Below, piece by piece: positions 7,090-12,428 of a stretch of DNA of 15,846 bases. Within the stretch, counting starts at the first letter, position 1. Each line of letters starts with the position of its first letter. The DNA is from Actinomycetota bacterium. GTDB lineage: Bacteria; Actinomycetota; Acidimicrobiia; Spongiisociales; ZC4RG35. The stretch covers positions 1 through 15,846 of the forward strand of contig JAPUJM010000146.1 in NCBI GenBank assembly GCA_027296205.1. Reading direction: 5' to 3'. Under the pieces are notes generated by a model, which saw nothing but the letters and a program-made list of their open reading frames with translations, was not told the DNA's origin and searched no databases. The position numbers and the translations under genes are program-made.

Positions 7090-7851
7090 TCAGGCTTCGA
7101 CTCTTTCGATCGTCAGATCGCCTGATACCAGTTTGGCCTTGATCGTCATCTGACGCTCGCTGCGGGGTGTGTTCGCCGTCGGCTTCGGTAGCTTCAGGTC
7201 GCCGGACAGGAGCGTGACATCCAGGTCGAGCCGGGTCCCGGCGGGAATCCCGATGATGGCGGTCCCCGACATGGACTTGAAGATGGCCCGTCTTCCCGTG
7301 AAACGCTCGATCGTGATGTCGCCTGATGCTGTCGAAGCATTCACCGTTCCGGTGCTGACTGCCATGTGAATGTCACCCGAGGCTGCGGAGAAGTTGGCCT
7401 TTCCGCCACATTCACCAACAGTGGTGTCCCCGGAAGCGCTGTTGACCTTGAGGTCATTCGTGACCGTTCCGACGCTGGCATCGCCGCTGGCCGTCTTGAT
7501 GATGACACTCTCGGCGTGGGTTATCTCTATCTCACCGGAAGCGGTTTTGGCCTCGACTCTCCCCAATGGTCCGTTGCACTCGATCTTCGCCGAGGCTGTT
7601 CCGACGCTTGCATCGGTTCCCTCGGGGACTTCGAGCACCACGTAGGAGGTGCCACGGGCCGACCATCTGGTGTTCTTGTCCGAGGAAACATAAATGAGGT
7701 CGCCCCGCTGCTCCACTATGAACCCCTGGTCGTCGGTGTCGACGTTGACTCTGATGATGCCGTCGTCCCCGGTCTTCACCTCCACACGGCCGGACGGGAT
7801 GTGAACGTCTATCTCCGCGTTGCGGCCGACGCTGAATTCCTCCTCGATCAC
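7090..7851 (-). CDS. DUF4097 family beta-repeat protein
   Basis: A 253-residue protein of the DUF4097 (putative adhesin-like) family. After an N-terminal strand region it consists of repeats centred on an SG(D/E) turn at about residues 105, 122, 140, 158, 176, 195, 216 and 243. The regular spacing is near 18 residues, as expected of stacked beta-strand rungs. Typical units are KTASGEIEI and NSASGDTTVG. No signal peptide or membrane segment is seen, so it appears cytoplasmic and the adhesin label is doubtful. The GTG start overlaps the upstream stop (GTGA), so it is coupled to the RHH-protein gene. In actinobacteria HicB-like plus DUF4097 gene pairs are recurrent. The biochemical role is unknown. 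Confidence 0.85.
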   Translation of the reverse strand: MIEEEFSVGRNAEIDVHIPSGRVEVKTGDDGIIRVNVDTDDQGFIVEQRGDLIYVSSDKNTRWSARGTSYVVLEVPEGTDASVGTASAKIECNGPLGRVEAKTASGEIEITHAESVIIKTASGDASVGTVTNDLKVNSASGDTTVGECGGKANFSAASGDIHMAVSTGTVNASTASGDITIERFTGRRAIFKSMSGTAIIGIPAGTRLDLDVTLLSGDLKLPKPTANTPRSERQMTIKAKLVSGDLTIERVEA

Positions 7852-8303
7852 AGTTCGATGGTGGCGCGGTGTCGGGTCGCGCCGCTCTTCGTGGTCCGGG
7901 TCTTAGACTTGAGAGTGTCGATGACGAAAGTGTTCACCGAATCGCCCGAAGTGGACGCGGCGTCGGCAACCAGGTCCTTGAGGTAACCGGGGAGTCGGAT
8001 CGTGATGCGCGCCTCGTCAAAGTCACCATCCGGTGGCGGTGGGGAAGAGAGCACTCCTGCTCCGTCATCTACGACGGTCAGCTCCGGGTCACCGTCCACC
8101 AGTCGGATGTCCACTCTTTGGGTTGCCAGCTGACTGGAGACCTCGGTGGCCGCCATTGCCACGACATCCATGAGAGTCTGACGGATGGCCGGCGCAAGAG
8201 CAGCCATCAATTGGACTCCTGCCTCCGCCACTTCGGGCCCGGCGACGCGGAGCTGTGTCTCAACGGCGTTCTCGAGACCGGCCACTGCGTGGGAGAGCTG
8301 CAT
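7848..8303 (-). CDS. HicB-like protein with C-terminal ribbon-helix-helix DNA-binding domain
   Basis: A 151-residue protein with two parts. Residues 1-78 are helical and then ordinary sequence (AVAGLENAVETQL, then VDIRLVDGDPELTVVD), followed by a proline-rich linker (86-92). Residues 97-132 read ARITIRLPGYLKDLVADAAS and SVNTFVIDTL, the strand-helix-helix of the RHH/Arc/HicB antitoxin fold. A basic tail follows (KSKTRTTKSGATRHR). I infer a dimeric repressor of its own operon. The ATG at 8303 lies one base past the stop of the 26-residue ORF and fits better than a longer frame that would overlap it. No HicA-type toxin is nearby, so calling it an antitoxin is not justified. Confidence 0.8.
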   Translation of the reverse strand: MQLSHAVAGLENAVETQLRVAGPEVAEAGVQLMAALAPAIRQTLMDVVAMAATEVSSQLATQRVDIRLVDGDPELTVVDDGAGVLSSPPPPDGDFDEARITIRLPGYLKDLVADAASTSGDSVNTFVIDTLKSKTRTTKSGATRHRATIEL

Positions 8304-8304
8304 T

Positions 8305-8385
8305 TCAGCGAGCTCTCCGCACGTCTTCGCGGATTCGTTGGTCGAGGATTGCCTCAACCGAGCTCAGTGTGGTTACCAACATCAT
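8305..8385 (-). CDS. Very small ORF, 26 residues, translationally coupled
   Basis: The reading MMLVTTLSSVEAILDQRIRE plus a basic end (DVRRAR) starts at ATG 8385, with a strong AAGGAG Shine-Dalgarno sequence seven bases upstream. It stops one base before the ATG of the RHH gene (TGAAATG). The second half would form a charged amphipathic helix. It could be a real microprotein or a device for coupling translation into the RHH gene. I do not recognise a family. Confidence 0.5.
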   Translation of the reverse strand: MMLVTTLSSVEAILDQRIREDVRRAR

Positions 8386-8413
8386 GTCTTTCTCCTTAGT
8401 GAAATTATCGGTC

Positions 8414-8578
8414 TCAGGAAACGGTGGAAGAGTGGGGCGAGCCCTCCGGCGCTTTGGCGACCGTGAGTCGGTAGCGACCGATGGACCATGAATGACTGCG
8501 GGGGAGGCTGTTTGCAAGTCGGTGATGACTGGCCTCTCGGCGTCTTTCTTCCTGGATCATCTTGGCAAACTCGTACAT
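8414..8578 (-). CDS. Small ORF, 54 residues, first gene of the RHH/DUF4097 operon
   Basis: A 54-residue frame beginning MYEFAKMIQEERRREASHHR and containing SIGRYRLTVAK later. It has a strongly charged, probably helical N-terminal half. The ATG at 8578 is preceded by AGAGGAG at good spacing, better than a further ATG 33 nt upstream that has no such signal. It is the first frame after a near-consensus minus-strand promoter and precedes the 26-residue ORF by 28 bp. Function unknown. Similar short Arg/Glu-rich peptides next to regulators occur in actinobacteria, but I cannot name a family. Confidence 0.55.
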   Translation of the reverse strand: MYEFAKMIQEERRREASHHRLANSLPRSHSWSIGRYRLTVAKAPEGSPHSSTVS

Positions 8579-8605
8579 GATGTCTCCTCTGTGACGACTG
8601 TCCGA

Positions 8606-8660
8606 TGACAATCTGCTGTCATAATGATGTCACTATACTGTCACAACGATGTCGCTGTCA
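8606..8660. repeat. 11-bp phased TGTCA operator array
   Basis: TGACA at 8606 and TGTCA at 8617, 8628 and 8639, then TGTCG at 8650, begin exactly 11 bp apart. One further TGTCA sits out of phase at 8656. The first two units also form the inverted repeat TGACA-N6-TGTCA. Eleven bases is close to one helical turn, so all boxes face the same side of the DNA. They overlap the minus-strand -10 and lie beside its -35. Direct repeats of short boxes are typical operators for ribbon-helix-helix dimers, and the RHH gene lies in the operon this promoter serves. The binding protein is inferred. Confidence 0.65.
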
Positions 8661-8661
8661 A
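8632..8661 (-). promoter_or_regulatory. Promoter of the RHH/DUF4097 operon
   Basis: On the minus strand TTGACA (8661-8656), an 18-bp spacer and TATAGT (8637-8632) make an almost consensus housekeeping promoter, the best in the window. Transcription would start near 8625 and give a leader of about 47 nt before the ATG at 8578. The phased TGTCA boxes lie across it, so tight repression is plausible. Confidence 0.7.
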
Positions 8662-8710
8662 CCCCTCTTTATCGATATTCCGGGAATTCGCCGGCGAACT
8701 TACCTAGTTT
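8634..8710 (+). promoter_or_regulatory. Candidate -10 elements for folE
   Basis: Two plus-strand candidates are visible. TATACT (8634-8639) shares its bases with the opposite-strand TATAGT and lies 9 nt before an in-frame ATG at 8649. TAGTTT (8705-8710) lies 10 nt before the ATG at 8721. Neither has a good -35, and neither ATG has a Shine-Dalgarno sequence, so both would be leaderless or nearly so. Confidence 0.4.
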
Positions 8711-8720
8711 CCATACCACG

Positions 8721-9293
8721 ATGAGAGAAATAGATCAGGGACGAATCGAGAAGGCCGTCCGGGAGATCCTCGAGGCAATAGGGGAGGATCCGATGCGGGA
8801 GGGCCTCTTCGAGACACCCGAGCGTGTTGCCCGTTTTTATGCCGAAGTGTTCTCCGGTCTCCACCAGGACCCGGGCGACGTCGTCGATGCCTTCTTCGGG
8901 GAGGAGCACTATCAGGAGATAGTCATGGTCAAAGAGATTCCCTTCTACTCCATGTGTGAGCACCACCTCGTCCCGTTCCATGGAGAGGCTCATGTCGCCT
9001 ACCTGCCTCAAGGGCGGGTGACCGGGTTGTCGAAGCTCGCACGACTCGTTGACGGGTTCGCCCGTCGTCCCCAGATGCAAGAGAGATTGACGGCCCAAGT
9101 GGCGGACTGTCTTCAAGAGCGACTGGACCCACTCGGTGTGCTTGTTGTCGTCGAAGCCGAACATCTCTGCATGTCGATGCGGGGGGTCAAGAAACCCGGC
9201 ACCACCACCATCACATCTGCCGTGAGGGGACTCATGGAGTCGAATCAGGCGACCCGAGCCGAGGCGATGTCGCTGCTGTTCGGCACGGGATGA
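8721..9293 (+). CDS. folE: GTP cyclohydrolase I
   Basis: FolE opens and rearranges GTP to 7,8-dihydroneopterin triphosphate, the first step of folate synthesis, as a cytosolic homodecamer. From this start the protein has 190 residues, normal for the family. Zinc ligands are C79 and H82 in CEHHLVPFHG and C150 in AEHLCMSMRGV. TGLSKLARLVD and RPQMQERLT are also typical. The frame extends 24 codons upstream to an ATG at 8649, but that stretch has atypical codons (TTA, CGA, AGT), no family similarity and overlaps the operator, so I prefer 8721. First gene of the folate operon, with folP starting 7 nt after its stop. Confidence 0.93.
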   Translation: MREIDQGRIEKAVREILEAIGEDPMREGLFETPERVARFYAEVFSGLHQDPGDVVDAFFGEEHYQEIVMVKEIPFYSMCEHHLVPFHGEAHVAYLPQGRVTGLSKLARLVDGFARRPQMQERLTAQVADCLQERLDPLGVLVVVEAEHLCMSMRGVKKPGTTTITSAVRGLMESNQATRAEAMSLLFGTG

Positions 9294-9300
9294 GCCTCGA

Positions 9301-10143
9301 TTGCCAGACCCAGACCATCGGTGGCGACTGAGGACGGCAGAGCTGGATCTGTCCGGGGGCGCCTTGATGGGAGTTCTCAATGTCACCCCGGACTCGTTCT
9401 CCGATGGGGGCCTGCACCTGGATCCCGTTGCCGCCGTCTCCCATGGACTGATCATGGCGCAACAAGGAGCAAAAATAATCGATGTCGGCGGTGAGTCGAC
9501 TCGGGCAGGTTCGGAGCCTGTCCTCGATCGGGTGGAGATGGAGCGTGTGCTCCCGGTCGTTGAAGGGTTGTGCCGAGAAGGAGTCACCGTGAGCATCGAT
9601 ACCTCGAAGCCGGTAGTGGCTGAGGCTGCCTTTTCCCGAGGTGCCGAGATCCTGAACGACGTAAAGGCATGTCGGGAGCCCGGGATGGCCGAATTGGTCG
9701 CCGAGGTGGGGTGCGGAGTGGTGTTGATGCACATGCGGGGGACACCCAAGGACATGCATCTCGATCCAAGGTATGACGATGTGGTCGCAGAGGTCGAGGA
9801 GTTTCTCGTCGAGAGGATGGAGCGGGTGACCGCGGCGGGCGTCGACCCTTCATCAATTGTCATCGACCCGGGGATCGGGTTCGGGAAGACACTGGATCAC
9901 AACCTCTCGCTGATCAGAGGTCTGAATTCGTTGACACGCCATGCGCCAGTCGTTTTGGGGGCCTCACGTAAACGATTCCTCGGGACGCTCACCGGTGCCA
10001 GTTCCCCGGTAGATCGAGACCTGGCGACCGCGGTTACGACGGTGGTCGGTTTCTTGAACGGTGCCAGAGTGTTTCGTGTTCACGATGTTGCCAGTTCCAG
10101 GCAGGCGCTGGCGCTGACTGCGGCTATCGTGGCGTCGCAATAA
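9301..10143 (+). CDS. folP: Dihydropteroate synthase
   Basis: DHPS joins 6-hydroxymethyl-dihydropterin diphosphate to p-aminobenzoate, giving dihydropteroate. It is the sulfonamide target. The 280-residue TIM-barrel protein shows MGVLNVTPDSFSDGG (23-37), DVGGESTRAG (61-70), SIDTSKPVVAEAA (98-110), the NDV block (119-121), IDPGIGFGKT (188-197) and the SRKRFLG loop (222-228). The start is a TTG 7 nt after folE. No ATG or GTG gives a plausible length, since the first Met is already inside the MGVLNVTP motif. The TAA stop overlaps the next ATG by one base (TAATG). Confidence 0.95.
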   Translation: MPDPDHRWRLRTAELDLSGGALMGVLNVTPDSFSDGGLHLDPVAAVSHGLIMAQQGAKIIDVGGESTRAGSEPVLDRVEMERVLPVVEGLCREGVTVSIDTSKPVVAEAAFSRGAEILNDVKACREPGMAELVAEVGCGVVLMHMRGTPKDMHLDPRYDDVVAEVEEFLVERMERVTAAGVDPSSIVIDPGIGFGKTLDHNLSLIRGLNSLTRHAPVVLGASRKRFLGTLTGASSPVDRDLATAVTTVVGFLNGARVFRVHDVASSRQALALTAAIVASQ

Positions 10144-10634
10144 TGGGACGTATGGTCGCAGGCCTAAAGCCCCGGGGTTTCACCTGGGTCATCAATGATC
10201 GTCTCGCCGTATCAGATCGTGTTGGTGGATCCGGGTTCCAACATCGGCGGGTGCGGCGCGAGGAAGAGATCACCTGGCTGGTGGAAGAGGCCAGTGTCAA
10301 CACCATCGTCTCAATGCTCCCCGGCAACCAGAATTTGGCCGCCTATCGCCAGGCGGGGATCGCTACCTACTCCGTTCCCGTCAGCACCCCCATCGAGGCC
10401 GACGATGTTGCCAGATTCTTCGCCACTCTCGACAAAGCCCTCGATCGTGGTCACGCCAGGGTGCTGGTTCACCGCGAGGTGATCGACGACACGATGGGCG
10501 GTCTGCTCGGCGGCTATCTCGTCACCTCGGAGCTTGTGAGTGATCCGATTCTGGCCCTTGCCGTGATCCAGCAGATTCTGGGTCGGGCGCTGGGTCCCGA
10601 GGGCCGATCCCTCATCCCCGCCGTCGCTTCATGA
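10143..10634 (+). CDS. Degenerate dual-specificity/tyrosine-phosphatase-like protein in folate operon
   Basis: This 163-residue protein looks like a small dual-specificity phosphatase fold. It has an N-terminal WVINDRLAVSDR strand, EEITWLVEEASVNTIVSMLP (a helix then a strand), an aligned AYRQAGI...YSVPV segment, and then VLVHREVIDDTMGGLLGGYL. In active enzymes the last motif is VHCx5R. Here the cysteine is R111 and the arginine position is T117, so phosphatase chemistry is not expected. It overlaps folP by one base and folB by four, so it is firmly part of the folate operon. It may be a binding or scaffolding protein. A role in the missing dihydroneopterin triphosphate dephosphorylation is only a guess. 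The fold call is by pattern. Confidence 0.55.
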   Translation: MGRMVAGLKPRGFTWVINDRLAVSDRVGGSGFQHRRVRREEEITWLVEEASVNTIVSMLPGNQNLAAYRQAGIATYSVPVSTPIEADDVARFFATLDKALDRGHARVLVHREVIDDTMGGLLGGYLVTSELVSDPILALAVIQQILGRALGPEGRSLIPAVAS

Positions 10635-10990
10635 CTGATCGGATCGACCTCAGAGGAGTTGAGGTTTACGCCAAGCACGGTGTCCTCGAATCTGAGCAAG
10701 AGCGTGCCCAGGTCTTCCGTATCGACGTGACCGTGTTTCTCGACCTTTCCCGGCCCGGGGAGACAGACGAGTTGACAGACACATTTGACTACGGAGTAAT
10801 GGCGAACGAGGTGAGAGACGTTGTTGGAGGGGAGTCTCACGCCTTGATCGAAAAGGTGGCATCCCGGGTTGCCGAGACAGTCCTGGCCCACCCCGAGGTG
10901 AAACGAACCCAGGTCACGATTCACAAGCCAGAAGCTCCGATCGACGCCGCTGTCGACGATGTGTCGGTGACCATCGACAGAAGCCGGTGA
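10631..10990 (+). CDS. folB: Dihydroneopterin aldolase
   Basis: FolB splits 7,8-dihydroneopterin into 6-hydroxymethyl-dihydropterin and glycolaldehyde, and often also epimerises it. The 119-residue protein is of standard length, with the N-terminal RGVEVYAKHGVLESEQERAQ block, FDYGVMANEV, and the SHALIEKVASRVAETVL block holding the pterin-binding Glu. The strand VTIHKPEAPI carries the conserved Lys-Pro. It overlaps both neighbours by 4 nt (ATGA at its start, GTGA at its end), so translation is coupled through the operon. Confidence 0.94.
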   Translation: MTDRIDLRGVEVYAKHGVLESEQERAQVFRIDVTVFLDLSRPGETDELTDTFDYGVMANEVRDVVGGESHALIEKVASRVAETVLAHPEVKRTQVTIHKPEAPIDAAVDDVSVTIDRSR

Positions 10991-11940
10991 CCCGGTACGC
11001 CATTGGACTCGGCTCCAATATTGGTGATCGCCTGGCACATCTCCGTTTTGCCGTCGAGCGTCTCGGTGAGGTCGGAGGTGTTGGCGGCGTTTCCAGCCTG
11101 TATGAGTCGGCCCCTGTCGGAGGGCCGGTGCAAGGCCCATTCCTGAACGCTGTTGTTGTTGTGGAATCCGACCTGGAGCCCCTCGTCTTTCTCGATCGGC
11201 TTCACCAAATGGAGACGGAAGCCGGTCGGATGAGAGGGACTCGGTGGGGCCCGAGAACGTTGGATCTCGACATTGTCACCTCGGACGGCAATTCGGTCTC
11301 TGAGGAGAATCTCGAGATCCCCCACCCAAGGGCTGCCGAGCGTGAGTTTGTGCTTCGCCCCCTTGCCGAGGTGTGGCCGGAGGCCCTTGTGGCAGCCGAT
11401 ACCCGTGCCTCCCAAGCCCTCGAGGAGGTAGGCGACCAGGGGGTCGATCGTCTAGCCCGGGTTTGGGGTGGGGATGCCCAACCCTGGCTGGGCAGGCTTT
11501 TCGTCGCACTTCAATTTGCCTGGTTTCTCGGGATTGCTCTCGCCATGGCCTCCGATGGGGCACTGCCGGAAGGCTCCGTCGATTTCACCCGCGTCGTCGG
11601 AGGGATCGTGGCGGTCATTGGAGCCGCCCTTGCCTTCATTTCCTCGCGGCGTCTTGGTCCTGCTCTCACCGCTCTTCCGGAGCCTCGCTCGGATGCGGTG
11701 TTGATTGAGACCGGCCCCTATGCCCTGGCGAGACACCCGATCTATGGCGGTGTGACGCTGTTCATTCTTGGCGCAGCGATGATCGTGGACAGTCTCGCTG
11801 GTGTGCTTCTCAGCCTTGGATTGTTGCCGTTCTTCTATCTGAAGTCCGAGTATGAGGAGCGCACGCTCCGCATTCGCTATCCGGAATATCGCGCTTACAG
11901 GGAGAGGGTCACCCGTCGTCTGATTCCGTTTTTGATCTGA
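10987..11940 (+). CDS. folK: FolK (HPPK) fused to isoprenylcysteine-methyltransferase-like membrane domain
   Basis: Residues 1 to about 155 are 6-hydroxymethyl-7,8-dihydropterin pyrophosphokinase: GLGSNIGDR (7-15), LYESAPVGG (39-46), FLNAVV (52-57), and the ATP/Mg motif RWGPRTLDLDI (86-96). It makes the substrate for FolP. Residues from about 167 to 317 are a membrane domain with hydrophobic segments near 168-187, 204-219 and 255-285. It carries GPYALARHPIYGG (243-255) and a C-terminal ER..YPEYRAYRERV block. These are the signature regions of the ICMT/PEMT-like methyltransferases that bind S-adenosylmethionine. The typical HPPK ends near residue 160, so the rest is an addition in one uninterrupted frame. 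The GTG start overlaps folB by 4 nt. Whether the second domain is active, and on what, is unknown. Confidence 0.88.
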   Translation: MTRYAIGLGSNIGDRLAHLRFAVERLGEVGGVGGVSSLYESAPVGGPVQGPFLNAVVVVESDLEPLVFLDRLHQMETEAGRMRGTRWGPRTLDLDIVTSDGNSVSEENLEIPHPRAAEREFVLRPLAEVWPEALVAADTRASQALEEVGDQGVDRLARVWGGDAQPWLGRLFVALQFAWFLGIALAMASDGALPEGSVDFTRVVGGIVAVIGAALAFISSRRLGPALTALPEPRSDAVLIETGPYALARHPIYGGVTLFILGAAMIVDSLAGVLLSLGLLPFFYLKSEYEERTLRIRYPEYRAYRERVTRRLIPFLI

Positions 11941-11952
11941 CTTTGGCCTCTA

Positions 11953-11980
11953 TTCAAAAACTGGCGGACCGTGCTAGATT
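11953..11980 (+). promoter_or_regulatory. Extended -10 promoter upstream of basic hypothetical protein
   Basis: TAGATT (11975-11980) is preceded by TGC, giving an extended -10. TTCAAA (11953-11958) lies 16 bp upstream as a poor -35. The transcript would begin near 11987 and run about 77 nt before the annotated ATG at 12064. Confidence 0.5.
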
Positions 11981-11986
11981 CGAAGG

Positions 11987-12031
11987 ATGGTGCATGGCCG
12001 CGGCCCACCGTTGCTACTTCTGACATTGTGA
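11987..12031 (+). CDS. Possible leaderless Leu-rich leader peptide, 14 residues
   Basis: An ATG lies exactly 6 nt after the TAGATT -10 element, so it would start a leaderless mRNA. It encodes MVHGRGPPLLLLTL and then TGA. Five of the last six codons are Leu (TTG, CTA, CTT, CTG and TTG), and most of these are uncommon in GC-rich genomes. A weak inverted repeat GTGAA/TTCAC (12028-12045) begins at its stop codon and ends just before the Shine-Dalgarno sequence of the next gene. This resembles a leader-peptide control arrangement, but an ORF this short can arise by chance. Confidence 0.3.
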   Translation: MVHGRGPPLLLLTL

Positions 12032-12063
12032 AAGCATCTGTTCACGACAGGAGGAACTAATAA

Positions 12064-12399
12064 ATGGCAAAACGGTCGCGCGAGCATCGCCAGGAAATCC
12101 CGGGATACGACAAGAGTCGTCCTTCGCGCGACGAGCGCAGACAGCAGCACCGAACGGCACGCCACACCACCAATCAGATGTTGCACATGCACGACGATCT
12201 CGATGATGTCGTTCTCCCCGAGGCGAAACGCACCGGCAAGCCGGAAACCAGCGGCGTTGAGCACCATGATCCGGAGAAACGTCGATTCAAGCTATGGAAG
12301 ACGAAGTTCTGGAAGCGGCGAGAGGGCTACCGCTCCAAGAAGGCCGAACTAGATTCGGAGTGGCCTGTGATAACTCCGTCCCAACTCCCGGAGGAGTAG
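12064..12399 (+). CDS. Conserved-looking basic hypothetical protein
   Basis: A 111-residue, strongly charged protein I cannot assign. The N-terminal 35 residues are rich in Arg, Lys and His (MAKRSREHRQEIPGYDKSR). A middle section has HMHDDLDDVVLPEAKRTG. The C-terminal part is basic-aromatic (FKLWKTKFWKRREGYRSKK) before an acidic end. There are no cysteines or membrane segments. The start is convincing, with AGGAGG (12049-12054) nine bases before the ATG. Its composition would suit nucleic-acid or ribosome binding, but that is inference. It lies between folK and lysS, with lysS starting 29 bp after its stop. Confidence 0.75.
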   Translation: MAKRSREHRQEIPGYDKSRPSRDERRQQHRTARHTTNQMLHMHDDLDDVVLPEAKRTGKPETSGVEHHDPEKRRFKLWKTKFWKRREGYRSKKAELDSEWPVITPSQLPEE

Positions 12400-12428
12400 G
12401 GCAACGGTGCCATCATTCATCGCACGCG

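Noticed and set aside
7848..8303. HicAB toxin-antitoxin module
   Set aside because: Only the HicB-like RHH part is present. No HicA double-stranded-RNA-binding-like toxin is encoded next to it.
7366..8399. Plus-strand frames of 206 and 176 codons opposite the DUF4097/RHH genes
   Set aside because: The minus-strand frames show a repeat protein and an RHH domain with coupled starts. The plus frames are their shadows.
8700..9863. 387-codon minus-strand open frame
   Set aside because: Antisense shadow of folE and folP, both clearly coding on the plus strand. Low-complexity Ser/Arg/Thr content with no family features.
12294..12428. 45-codon N-terminal extension of lysS
   Set aside because: It overlaps the end of the basic hypothetical gene in another frame and gives no LysRS-like sequence.
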